From positions 1,345,526 to 1,409,525 of the forward strand of contig CAJNOI010000006.1 of assembly GCA_905250115.1 (NCBI GenBank): a stretch of 64,000 nucleotides of DNA, given 5' to 3'. This DNA is from Adineta steineri (Eukaryota > Rotifera > Eurotatoria > Adinetida > Adinetidae). The position numbers and the translations under genes were made by a program. Positions 1 through 12,000 of this stretch are shown here, in pieces. The notes beneath the pieces were generated by a model. It did no database searches. It had not been told where the DNA came from and saw nothing but the letters and a program-made list of their open reading frames with translations. The number at the start of each line of letters is the position of its first letter. Position 1 is the first letter of the stretch.

Positions 1-10
1 TTTATTACAG

Positions 11-2296
11 AAAATATATTTTTAAAAGATGTCACTGGTACTCCTAGTCTCAGTAAATCAGTCTTGTTGGGTATGATGAAACCAATGGGTATAGTGTTCT
101 ACATAATAATTATTGATTGTCTGTATAAACAAATTTTCTAAACGCTGAGTTCATTTGTACTATTATGTATCTTCGACATGTATTTCTAAATCTGAGATCT
201 ATTGCTTTTCCTCGTATTCAAGTAAATTGTCTTTCTATATTAATATATTTAGTAATAATGTTTTCTCTAGAATGTTAATAAATCATTCTATCGTCCATTA
301 TCATCACATAAACATAAAAATGAATTTGAAGTTTCTACGGTAAAAAAATCTCCTGATAAAGGTGATGACGACGATGATGCAGATCTTAAATCTGTTATTG
401 AAACGAAAGCTGCACGCAAAGAACGTGAAAAAGCTGAATGGGATCGGTTATCAATTGTCGAAAAATTTGTTAAAAAATTTTTTCCATCCCAAATCAATTC
501 AATTGCAATTCTTGTAATACAATTTTAATTTTTGTTTTCAATTCACTCAGAAAAAAAACATTCCTTTCCATTTATTAATAATAGATTGTTGCTGGTATTG
601 GTTATGTGATATGTGAGCAAATAAAAAATGATTATGAAATAAAATATACATTTCGAAATGGTTCATGTCCAAATTTTAAATTTAAAGAAGAACAACTACT
701 CGAAAGAAAATCTCTATTAGATACACTGACAAGTATTGTTACACCTGTTGCTGATAAACTTGTTTCATCCTACTATATTGTACTTGGAGAACACGGAGTT
801 GGGTATGATATATATGTTAAGAAAATAGTACAACATCTTTGTATTTTTAACTATAGAAAATCTACATTAATACGACAAGCAGCGCGAAATGTTGGTCAAG
901 GTGTTATTTACGTTGATGGTAAATATATATATTAATAGATAAACGTTCAAAATTAATTTTTTTAGTTCCATCTAATGTTGATAAATTTGGTTTTGCTTTT
1001 GCCCGTGCAATTAGATTTAATTTTAAAGAACATATTCGTTTATCAACTTGGATTGAATCAAAAATGTTCGGTTCACCACCTGACGATGGTATGACTATAA
1101 GTATATTTTAAAAGAAAAAGTTGTTATTTCTCTATTTACATATGATCACAAATGATGATGCATTTTTTTTTATATATTTTTTCTTTTTTAGGAAAAGAAG
1201 CCAGTTGGGAACGTGTGATATTGACATTTGAAAAATATGCAATTGACTTTAAAAAAAGATATGGTTCTGTACCTATATTAATCTTTGACAATTGTGATTC
1301 ACTTGCAAATAAAGATCCTAAAATGCTTGAAATATTACAAGATACAGCCAAAACAGCTATTGACGATTCAACATGGGTCACAGTATTTGTTACTTCTGTT
1401 GGAAATGCACCTGAGCAGATGGAAGGTTTGTATAGTAATTTCACAGTAAAATAATAAACATGTTGCATTTTTGTCTTCTATTTTTTCCATATAAAATATT
1501 GTTTTTCAAATTTGCTATTAAATGATGATTATATAGTTTATTAATTGAGTTAAAGATGACAAGATTGTTATGTAGAGTATAAATGAAATCAGTTTTCAAT
1601 TCTGTATGACACTAAAAATGATCAGTCTATTTTCCCCCTTTTCTCTATATGTAAAATGTGTTTTTACATACAAATAATGAGATTCAAAATAAATTCTAAT
1701 TTTTCTTCGATTATTTTTTTCAGGTCGAAGTAGTATTACACGAGCATCATCTTTTATTGAAATATCTGATCTCTCAAAAGACGAAACAATGACGTATTTA
1801 TTAGAAAAAAGAAACCTTTCAAAAGAAATGGCAGATAATCTTTACGGTCTTTTTGGAGGACGAATAAAAAGTTTACAAAATGCAGCATCAAAATTAGAAA
1901 GTGGTGTACCATTTACCTGTAAGTCATATCTATACGATTTGTAATGAAAAACAAATTTTCTACTGTTTCGTTTTAGCCATACGCAAATCTATTTTACAAG
2001 ATACGGCACGTCGGATAGAGAAAATCAGATGTCGAGGAACTACGCAAGAGCAAACATTTCTATTTAATGTTCTTTGTGGCTTATTATATCGACCTGAATT
2101 AACCGTTGACGAATTAATTGAAATGGAAGAGGATGTTAGTATACGACAAAATGTATTAGATGAACTTCGTAATGAAACACTTCTTATACGATCTGTTTCA
2201 ACTGGTTCATATATTTATCATAGTCAAGTTATTAAAGTATGCGTCGAAGAATATTACAAAACTAAATGTTTAAGTTGCAATGCATTAAAAGTGTAA
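11..2296 (+). CDS. Membrane-anchored archaeal-type P-loop ATPase, 5' partial
   Basis: Multi-exon gene; its 5' end lies before the window. An exon beginning near 271 encodes a charged, Asp-rich stretch followed by a hydrophobic segment (INSIAIL joined to IVAGIGYVIC, about 496-615), a likely membrane anchor. The ATPase part follows: Walker A GEHGVGKST, split by an intron between 802 and 856; hhhhDN Walker B (ILIFDNCDSLA, near 1280-1310); then a C-terminal helical region ending at TAA 2294-2296. Introns lie near 920-965, 1090-1190, 1425-1723 and 1920-1977. The layout matches the archaeal ATPase / STAND-like P-loop class (Pfam ATPase_2 type). Substrate and partners cannot be read from the sequence. 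The joins of the first exon (11-88) to the next are unresolved because the reading phase does not fit directly, so a small exon may be missing. The family assignment is moderately sure; the function is not. Confidence 0.7.
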
Positions 2297-2721
2297 ACTT
2301 GTTAAACGTTTTTCTTGTTTGTTTGTCACTTTTTTTTAGTACAAATTTTTTTCAAACGATGTATTTTTTGTTAGATATTTCGAAAAAGACAGAGAATTAA
2401 ATAAATATTAAACAAGCTGATAATGACCTACATATTTCTTATTTAAATCAAGGCTAATCCAATTAAATGATATGATTTGAAGAAAAATATAGTTGTAATA
2501 CAAACTGATAGGTTTTTCTTTGACCTATTTTCAATCTAATTGTTATCGTATATTATAAAGAGAAGAAAAAGAAGAAAATTAGACTTCCGAAGAGAGAAAA
2601 GCACGGTAACATTTATATATAATATACAAACACGCACACATATACATGAAATAGTAGTTTTTACTCTGTCAAATCTAGTTAACTGAAAGAAAAAGTTTCA
2701 GATAAGATTTTATTTGACAAT
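2297..2721. other. Intergenic spacer, no gene seen
   Basis: AT-rich spacer between two same-strand genes. It contains poly-T and poly-A runs and a purine-rich stretch near 2560-2600 (AGAAGAAAAAGAAG). No conserved coding segment was seen. It presumably holds the 3' end of the ATPase gene and the promoter of the next gene. Confidence 0.5.
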
Positions 2722-3366
2722 ATGATATCATCAGGTATTAATATAAATCAAATGACTCCAATTGTTGATATTATTTTTCCTGAACAAGCTTCTCTTAATC
2801 AACGTCATTTGTCAACAAATGATCTTAAAACATCATTTGATCGATTTCTCTTATGGAATAATAATTATAACAAGGATAATTCAGCATCATCCTTTTGTGG
2901 TGAAGTTACAAATGATTCAACATCATTTATTACTCGACGTCAATCAACAGCACATACTTCATTACGAGATATTCAGCATCATAATCAACAACTACATTTT
3001 CATCGTCCATCGCTTGTAATTCGACCACATATTACAGCATCACCAATACGTTTACCATCACCTACAACACTGCATGATTTCATTTATAATTTCATATAGA
3101 TTTTTATTTAGTTTTTGTTTTAGAAATATTCCAAATCATCGTAATATCAATAAACTTCAACATTCATTTCCAAAGAATAGTACTAGTTTTACAAGTATAG
3201 ATTATCAACCTCGTTTATTAATAACTACATCAGCTGGTTCACATGATCAAATAACAACAACTCGATTATCATCTATCGATTTTATGAAACAACAATCAAC
3301 AAACCATCCAGTCATAACACAAACATCGTCAACAACTTTCTCTTATGTGCCTGCCACTTGCTTATA
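2722..3366 (+). CDS. Small unrecognised gene, two exons
   Basis: Exon 1 starts at ATG 2722 (MISSGININQMTPIVDIIFP). It codes for a polar protein rich in Ser, Thr, His and Asn with no recognised domain. Exon 2 runs from 3124 to TAA 3364-3366 and ends ...YVPATCL. The best join is an intron at 3072-3123 with a GC donor and a TTTTAG acceptor, which keeps the frame (codon CT|A). Without that intron, exon 1 stops at 3099. The product would be about 197 residues and is likely disordered. I do not recognise the family. Confidence 0.5.
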
Positions 3367-4099
3367 AGAATTCAACTATGTCTCGTCATTAAATAAAACA
3401 GTTCATTTAATCAAAATATGTAACTTTTCTTTTATTTATTCAATAGATCGTATTGACTTGAAAAGAAGTAGATTTGTCTTTTATTTTTAGTTAGGAAATA
3501 TTCATGTTCAATTATATATTACTATTATTTGTAATTATTTAATTCTATGAGATATTTAATCATATCATATCCGTTTGTTGCCTGTTTTTGATAAATTTCG
3601 TCTAATAATTTACTATATATAAATAATAAAATTGATCTGTTTTTGAAAATTGACGTCAGAATATTCATAAACAGAATCTTTTTGTGTCTATATGTTCTCA
3701 TTGAAAACATATATATATATATATATTTAATCATTTCAAATAATCATTCACATATTACAAAAAAAAAGAATAGTTTTTCATTTCACTAACACATATAAGA
3801 AAAAAGAAATAGACAAACAGAGAGCAAACAATTTTGAATTTAAATAATTTTGAATTTTCTTTGTTTTTTTTGTTTTTGTTTTTCTTCTACAGAAATAATT
3901 CATTTCTAAACAGAGACATAGATACGAGACAGAAACAACATCAATTAAGTCAAAAAAAACGAAAACACAAGTATTTAAGTAAAATAAGAGAGAATAATAG
4001 TGAGATTCAAAAAAGAAAAAGATTTATATCGTAACAAATAAATAAAGAAAGCACATGATCATATTTTTATGAATGAAAACAAAAGTAGTGTTTGTTTTA
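3367..4099. other. Spacer between convergent genes
   Basis: AT-rich interval between the convergent 3' ends of the small orphan gene and cyclin A. It contains AATAAA-like signals near 3391 and 4039 and a TA dinucleotide run near 3709-3726. A Lys/Arg-rich open frame at 3834-4034 lacks coding character and is judged accidental. Confidence 0.5.
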
Positions 4100-5787
4100 T
4101 CAATGATGTTCCATACTCATATGACTTACATCAAATTCATCAAGTGTTAAATCAAATATATCATCTTCATCTTGTAATTTCGAATGATAAATTATATCAC
4201 GTATACGTTTTTTATATAAATCATCATTATTTATCATAGTTAAATAACGTCGAAGTAAACTTGATGTTCGTTTATCTTCAAAAGATGTTTTTAAATGTAG
4301 ATCTGTTAATGCTAACATACATTCATTTAAATCATATTCTGTATATGTTGTTAATTGAGTATAATGATTTGACCAATTCATATTAATATTAAGTAATTGA
4401 TTGGAAAGTAAAAGACAACTAGCAGCAATCATTGATGAACGATATGAAGAAAATGGTTGATCATGTAAAAGTGTTAGTGTACACAGATAGTTTGATAATA
4501 ATACTAGACATTTATGATCATCAGTTGATACTAATGATTTAAGATGAATTAAATAGTATTGAAGAAATGTATAACTTGTTGGTCCAGAGAGAGAAAAATT
4601 GAGCATCTATAAAATAAGATAAATATTTTCAATAGAATGCCCCTTTATCACAATATAAACTTACTTTCATAACAATTTGTTCCATACGAAGAATATGTTT
4701 TATTTCATATGTATTATCAGTAATAAATGAAAATTCTTCTAATGCAGGCGGATACATTTCTTCATGTTTCGCTGCTATATACATACATGTTGTACCTAAA
4801 TAAATAAAAAAGAAAATTAGTCTACTTCTTTTTTTTGTTTCATTATGTCGATTGAAACTAACCAAGTAATTGCAATTTTGATCGTGTTACATTAACTGCT
4901 GATAAAAATCGATCAATATATTGTATACAGAGAAACAGTGTTTCATCAATTAATTTATATTCATCGGAAACTTCAATAAGCCAATCGATAAGAAGTGTAC
5001 GCATAGGAGAATTAATATCCGATTGATTTTCCATAAAATTCGCTTCTTAAAAAGAAATATTTATAAAAAAAAAACAAGAATTTCTTCGAATAAATACGTA
5101 CTAGGTGCGTAGATATGTTCAACGGATAGTAAATGTTCAAAAATTGATTGACGATAATCAGATCTAAGAAAATAATTAGCATCGTGTTTAATTTTAGTAT
5201 TCAATATCATATATTGCGTTGTCAAAAAGAAAAATAAGAATACCCTATAGACTTAATCCAGCTCTAATTTAAATTTAATATCGTAAATTAAATAATCAGA
5301 CCTGATATGATTCTCCAAGCGAACTATGTCAATATATTCTATTCATATTCGACGTTGCTACAAGGTATAGCTATTTTAATAATTTAATTAATAAATAGAA
5401 ATCCGTATTATAGATTCTAATAATATTTTTTCGGAAAAGAAAATATACTTACAATTCATATAAATCTTGTTCAGATTGTTCACGTGTTTTATTAATTTCT
5501 GACAGAGGTGTATTTTGTTCGAATAAAAAATTTGTTTTAACCATAGGTGAAATAAGCATATCATTATTATCATTTTCTTTTGATTGTTGTTTTATTGAAC
5601 GTATTGCAGTAAGAATCGGTCTTGTTTTTATTGGAATTTTTTGTGATATTAATGATAAATTTTCTTGTTCTACGATTGTATTAGTTGTAACATTTTTTAT
5701 ATCAATTGATAGATATTTTTGTATTGAAACATCTTTAAATGGAAGACGATTTTGTGTCTCGCGCAGTATATTTCGATTGAAATTCAT
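4100..5787 (-). CDS. Cyclin A (mitotic/S-phase cyclin)
   Basis: Five exons on the minus strand: about 5453-5787, 5103-5163, 4863-5046, 4665-4797 and 4100-4606. The N-terminus is disordered and carries a destruction-box match, RNILRETQN (residues 5-13, RxxLxxxxN), for APC/C-driven proteolysis. The first cyclin fold contains [18 protein letters not shown], the region that contacts the CDK, then [18 protein letters not shown] and [10 protein letters not shown]. The second fold begins near [15 protein letters not shown]. The [12 protein letters not shown] and KHEEMYPP signatures fit cyclin A better than B. It should bind CDK1/CDK2 in the nucleus to drive S and G2/M. Total length is about 400 residues, normal for the family. 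The start at 5787 gives the D-box in its expected place. Family call is very secure; the A subtype is likely. Confidence 0.9.
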
Positions 5788-7052
5788 TGTCTTAAAACAG
5801 GAATATATATATATGTAATTTATTCTCTAGAAATAACTAGAAAAATTTTACTCGAACTGTTATTAGAATAATATTATGAACTAAACTGATCGATGTAAGT
5901 CGAAATGAAGAACAAAGAATCAATCGTTCTATGATATATATATCTACACGTATTCTTTGTTTAACGCGCTTGTTTTCAATATCAGCCAATAATTCATCTT
6001 ATAACGAAAGAGTGCGCTAAGTAATGTATTCAATTTATCATGTTTTATATGATTATGATTCATATATATATATCATTGTGTTTCTTTTTATTTTTAAATT
6101 ATTTAAAAATACAATATTTATTATTGATAAATGTTTTATTCGCATGGATGAAGTTTATCATGAAAGAAAAAAAAGAAATATAGATTTCTTTAATATTGAC
6201 ATACAGACAGCTAAATAAAGGAAAAAACGAGCTTTATTTAACTCAATAAAGGAAAACGTGATGTGGAATACGATCTATCTAATAAAACTATAGGTTATAT
6301 ATATATAAATCAAGTAAATATATCAAAGTATATTAAATAGAAAATGCGCATATATATCTACATTTTTTTAAAAATATCAAAGAATGATATGCGTTGATGT
6401 TAAAAGAATATGATCTATTTACCTCGGGATTCATGGATGAATAATGAAATATAATATTCTATAATTTAATTGAATTGAAAGATTTGAAAAGGTTGTAAGG
6501 ATAGTTACGTCTTTACTTGTCAGATCAAATCCCCGTAGATTTTCACAATAATGTCATATGGTGAATGTCTGCTAGAGATGATCTTATTATGGTTTAAGGA
6601 AAATATTTTGCATCGTTGCTTTTTTTTTATGTTAATTAAAGATAAAAAAAAACTCGAATGACGATTATAATTATAAAATAAGAAAAATTTGACTGATGTC
6701 TATTTTATTGTTCTTCAATTTCTTTTTTTTTTTCAAAATAATTATTTTATGTTCAATTATAGATAAGTTGTTCTCTTATTCTAAAACAATTTTTACTTTC
6801 CCGTCCTCTTTTTTTCCTATTATGGAATGTTTAAATAGAAAGACGACTATTACCCTTCATTCACATAAACAAATATTAATCAAACATAAATTATTCATTA
6901 AATATATAATTCATATGTCATCATCCTCGATATGTATATTTTAAATTCTGTTTTATGTGAGATATAGTTTGCTGGTTTTATGAATATGAAAAAAAAACGA
7001 GAGAGAGGAAGAGAAAAGGTTGTTTTTTATACAAATAAATTAAACAAATGAG
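5788..7052. other. Intergenic spacer, no gene seen
   Basis: About 1.3 kb upstream of cyclin A and downstream of the 329-residue orphan gene. It is very AT-rich with TATATATA tracts (near 5807, 5935, 6064, 6297). Short open frames at 6024-6218 and 6696-6944 are composed of Phe, Ile, Lys and Tyr as expected from AT-rich noncoding DNA. It probably holds the cyclin A promoter. Confidence 0.5.
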
Positions 7053-8042
7053 TTAACCTAAACCAGATGCTTTTAAATTTTCATCAATTAATATATTATT
7101 AGCAACACCATAGAAAAAGGCTAATTGTCCTTGAAAATATTGTCGATCAATAGCTTTACAAACTCCAGCACGTCTATAATTATATCCTCTTGTACAATGT
7201 ATAAATTTTTCCCATATAATTTGGTCAAATTCCGGATCACCTTCAGTATTTAATTCATCATCAATTTCAAACGTAATTTTTTCTTCATCATCATGTTCTT
7301 TTGCTAGAACAGGAAGATGTTCACGAGATTTTTTACGTGAACCTTGTCGAGTATGATTTAGTTTGGCACGATTTGCTGCTGCATCATAACCTCCATCTGG
7401 TAGAAGAGCTTTTGTTAAAACAGTTCGAACATTTTTTGTTAATTCATACCATTCTTGAGGATCTTCTTCATAAAGTAATTCATGTGTTGGTCGAGGACGA
7501 TAACGTTTATCATGTTTTAAACGTGCTTTCATACGTGCAAATAATTTCACTAATGAAAATGATTGATTATGACCAATTGCATCTTCACCTGTTTCACTAT
7601 AATAAATCGTTGGAGGTACACGAGTATTTGTTGTTAAATAATTATGATTATTATTATTTAAATCATTTACATGTGAGCGTCGATGTTTAGTCGAAGAAAA
7701 TGAACGTTCAAATTCGTTTGTATTATTAATATTATTATGATGATGAGACGGAGGATTATGAGTTTCACTTATAGATGAATATTGACGTGAAAATAACGAT
7801 TGATTCGTTTGTTTTTGCTTTTGTTGTTGTTGTTGAATAGCACTTATTACATTTGTTGTTGGAGATTGACGTAATGCACCACAACGTTGTGTTAAATAAC
7901 GATAGTTTTCAATAAGATCATCTTCTGTTTCAACAATTTCTTCATCATATTCATTATGATGTTGCTGATGACGATGATGCCGATTTTCCTCACTTTCATC
8001 ATTACTAGTACTTCGACGATTCGTTGATGTTCGAAGAGCCAT
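7053..8042 (-). CDS. Unrecognised 329-residue protein, single exon
   Basis: One uninterrupted frame, unusual among these intron-rich genes. The N-terminal ~130 residues are low complexity, rich in His, Gln, Asn and Ser, with poly-Gln near residues 70-80. From about residue 155 the protein looks folded: FSLVKLFARMKARLKHDKRY, then RPTHELLYEEDPQEWYELTK, a basic stretch, an acidic stretch (DDEEKITFEIDDELNTEGDP), and a C-terminal segment EFDQIIWEKFIHCTRGYNYR followed by a Tyr/Phe-rich end. No signal peptide or membrane helix is seen. The coding nature is well supported by the ordered, charged C-terminal half. I do not recognise the family; it could be an adaptor or a nuclear protein, but nothing in the sequence decides this. 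Confidence 0.75.
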   Translation of the reverse strand: MALRTSTNRRSTSNDESEENRHHRHQQHHNEYDEEIVETEDDLIENYRYLTQRCGALRQSPTTNVISAIQQQQQKQKQTNQSLFSRQYSSISETHNPPSHHHNNINNTNEFERSFSSTKHRRSHVNDLNNNNHNYLTTNTRVPPTIYYSETGEDAIGHNQSFSLVKLFARMKARLKHDKRYRPRPTHELLYEEDPQEWYELTKNVRTVLTKALLPDGGYDAAANRAKLNHTRQGSRKKSREHLPVLAKEHDDEEKITFEIDDELNTEGDPEFDQIIWEKFIHCTRGYNYRRAGVCKAIDRQYFQGQLAFFYGVANNILIDENLKASGLG

Positions 8043-9045
8043 ATTTATGGAAAATGAAAATAAGACTGATATACAAAAGTATTAAAGAATTTCTCTTCTT
8101 TGTCGTCTCCTATTTTTTTTTCTTTTTTTTTTTATATACTAGTGTGAATGCTGTCAGCTCAATGTTGTGGATGTCGTCTTTTTACCTTGCCGTTGTTAGT
8201 ATATACTTTGACGGAGCTATTCGCGTATAAGTAAGAACGGAACTTCCCATAATATTTTGAGAAGCGGCGATAATGTGACGAGAAAACGGAAGAATCATGT
8301 CGATGAGAAAGAAAGGGAAAATAAGATGAAGAGAGAAACATAGACGAGCACCATATATCACATTGTTGATGCTTTATAGTATAAACTTAAGATTCAATAG
8401 AAAAAAAAACATTCTCATTATTATTACGTTTTTCCTCTTTCTTTTATCTACGTGTTTTCCTTTGTTTTTTCTTTTCCTGTTCATAATTGTTACATTGAAG
8501 TCTAAAACAGTTATTACAATAAATTATTTCATCGTGAGAAATAAATTTAATAATATACAAAAAAAAAAATAAAAAAATTTTTTAGCTAATAAATTGATCA
8601 TAAAAGAAAACATTTACACACTAAAGCATCGGTTAATCCTTTTTTTATATCATTATATTAATTATGAAAGTTAATTAGATTCATCCTATTCTCTTTTATC
8701 CGGTCTATAGGTATAACAATATAATTTATTTATGCGGTTAAAAGAACACATTGTTTGTAGAACATTTGTATGCATTCATTTGTAAACATACAACGAGTTC
8801 GTTATATAAATACAATTATATATTTTAATTGAACGGAAATATTTTTAATCAATTGAAAAAAATCATCAAAATATATATTAACTATTTTTTATTCATTGTT
8901 TAAGTCTATTTTTTTTTTCTTATAATACAATCAAGAAAGAAAGAAAGAAAGAGCCAAAAAAAATAACCCATCTGACATATTTAAATGATCATACAGACAC
9001 AAAAATAATAATAATAATAATAATATTTGTAACAAGAATAAAATT
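8043..9045. other. Intergenic spacer with simple repeats
   Basis: AT-rich interval between the starts of the orphan gene and the 3' end of the NSD gene. It holds a GAAA-type repeat at about 8935-8952 and an AAT trinucleotide run at 9004-9024. No coding segment was recognised. The 8043-8350 part is presumably the promoter of the 329-residue gene. Confidence 0.5.
9004..9024. repeat. AAT trinucleotide microsatellite
   Basis: Seven tandem AAT-type units just downstream of the NSD stop codon at 9046. It lies in the 3' UTR or the trailing spacer of that gene. Confidence 0.85.
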
Positions 9046-12000
9046 TTATTCTTGTCCATGTAATAAACAATATACACCACGCATATTTTCTGTTTGATGT
9101 TCAGTACAAAATGAACTTAAACAATCAGCACAAGCAATGTTTGCATCAATACCACATATGTCACAACGATGTGATGGACATATCCAACGTTCTAGTTCGA
9201 AGAAGAATGAATATGAGAATTATTTATGGAACAAAAAAATGTATTTACGAGTTGGAGAACGATGTCGAAATGATTGTCCTTTAACTTTAATACATTTTGG
9301 ATGAAATTTTCTTGAACATTTTGACATTTGACATGCTATTAATTGACCTGTTAAACCGCAACCAAAACATGTATCAACATCTTGATCACCACTTATATTT
9401 GATGTACGTATACGATGTTTATTACTATGACGACCATTCGAAACTCCATTTGAATTAGATGAAAATGATAATGATGAATCAGGTAATGATGTAACCTAAA
9501 AATAATAGTTCGAAATTAGATTTAAAGCAAAATTTTTTAAGAAAAATATACTCCGCCAAGTTTTTTTGATCGACCCATAAAACCCGTACATGTTTCAGCT
9601 CCACAAAGACAATGAAATATAGTATCACCTCGAAATTCTGATTCAACACCATATTCAAATGTTAATTCTTCACCTAGAACAAAAAACTCTTTTTTTTCTA
9701 TATTATATGTATATGTAATTACCAGCTTCAATAGCACGTGTAGCAAATAATCCAACACGTAAATCACCACTAATATTCCATTTTTCCGTACGTAAATTTG
9801 GATCACAACTATGATTTGCAAAACGTGATAGATTTCCACGTGGTCCAGCATCGATTACACTACAAAACTTTGTATTAAATATGTATTTTTAAAATAGTTT
9901 ATTGAATTTTACCGATCTTTATCAAGTACGAGAAAATAAAAATCTTTGACATTATTTTTTCGAGCTAGTTTCACACGTCGTTCAGTTTCTTCATATGTTA
10001 TTAATTCACCAACATATTCATTAACAAATTCGCCCTTGATTTTTCATAGAAAAAAATAAAATCAGTTTAAAGATTATTATTATTATATCCTTTACTTCTT
10101 TTATTGGCACTAAAGCTCTTAGACCCCACCCACGACCAGCCGTCCAAAATACTTGTTGAGCTGGATAATTACCTACATAGAAAAGTCATTATTAAAAAAT
10201 TCTTCCTTATTAAACTAATAGGTAAACTTACGTTTTTGAAAACGCTGAATTATTTGAATAGGAAATATAAAAATTTAAATTTATGAAAATATTTTAAGAA
10301 AAAAACTATACCTGATTTTTGCATTTGTCTCCTAAAATATAAATAAACTATGATATAAAACCAGTCAAATAGATTCAATATTTTTATTGAAATTAATTGT
10401 GAGACAAAATAAATGACACATTCTATTTTATGATTTATACAGTCTGATCTTGAATTATCCTAATTAGTATTATCTCATATTAATAATAATGTAATATGAT
10501 ATTAATGCAAAGGTTTCAGATATCTAAATAAAGTAAAAATTCTGAGACAATGTTTCTGAACATATTTTAAAAACATCATTAGAATTTTACTACAAAATCT
10601 GTTTATCATAACGCAAATTGAAAAAAAAGGAGGTAAAAATTATTTCAACAATAAAACATGCTTAGATATAAATAGATTACATGATTATAATTCTGATAGA
10701 ATATTAATAAGCTAACTTGTAATTAAATGGAGTTATTTTCAGACTCATGAGTATGGAATAGAGTTCAATGATATTCTATTTGATCTTCTTATTTACAAAC
10801 GTTAAACAATCCTCTATTATATTCTTCAAAGACAAACCGATTTTCTCAAGTTTTTGCTCGATATTCTATCAATAAAATATTTGTTTGATGTCTTCCATTC
10901 ACTTACGATATAAAAGGAAATATATCAATGTAAGACAAACGAATAAAATAATTGACATTAGAAGTACTATTTGAACTATATTATAAATATAATAAAATAG
11001 TTTTTTTTGTGAAGAAAAAGCTTTTGAAAGTGTACTTCATGAATCGATTGTACGTTTTTGTTGAAAAACTGAGTTTTTAGCGAAATCCTTTCTGATAAAT
11101 TAGTCAATTCAGAACTGACATATTTCCAGATATAGGGTAATCGGTATAAGTAGAACAAAATTCTTTCCAAATGCATACAGAATTAGTGTATATTACGCTT
11201 CATTTAATCAAATCAGGTCTTCTTTTATAGCGAAAGTGTTTTTTTTAAAAGCGTCAAGAAGTTCGATATTAATATTTTACTTTCAAAAGAATTCTAAAAT
11301 AAGAACATGTTAATTGTTCTATTATTAGATGGATTTAATCATGCAAATAGATAAGCATTTGTTCGTATTAATCCTATCAAATCTCATGTAACTTGATTGT
11401 AAAAGTGCATAGAAATATTTCGTTAACTAACCAGCAGCACAAACATGTGGATGACATTCATATTTAAGCATTCGATTGAGACAATGTTCATCTGAACTAC
11501 ATAGATCTGGTTTATTTGGATCACAATCACAACGTGATAAATCAGCTAATGGTAATCGAAGAATTTGAGCTTCACCAACTGGTTTTAAAGTCTATTTATA
11601 AGAAAAAAAAAATAAGAAATAAAATATAATTCATATAATATTTTACTTTAATATGTCTATAAGCAGGCATTTGTCCATGTTTATTAGCACTTCTATCAAT
11701 TAATTTTGATCGTCCATTACTAATTGAAGTTTTTTCATGATCATTTGTTATTGATTCATCTGAATTCATATCAAGTGATTCATCATCAGTTTCATCATCA
11801 TCATCATCATCTTCAAATTCATCATAGGCATCATCTAATGTCATTTCTTCAAGTTTAGTTGCTTCACCATAATTTTCGACAATATTTGTTTCATAAAACT
11901 GTTTTAATCGACTATAAAGACGTTTAGCATCTCGAAGACCTAAAAGAAAAAATGATAACATACTGAATTTTTATTTTATTTAAATTTTACCGTCTTTAAA

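Noticed and set aside
7301-7690. Plus-strand open frame opposite the 329-residue gene
   Set aside because: His/Leu-rich mirror of the real minus-strand gene, with no sensible domain.
10976-11176. Open frame inside the large NSD intron
   Set aside because: AT-driven composition and no splice context; it lies between the AWS exon and the 20-nt micro-exon.
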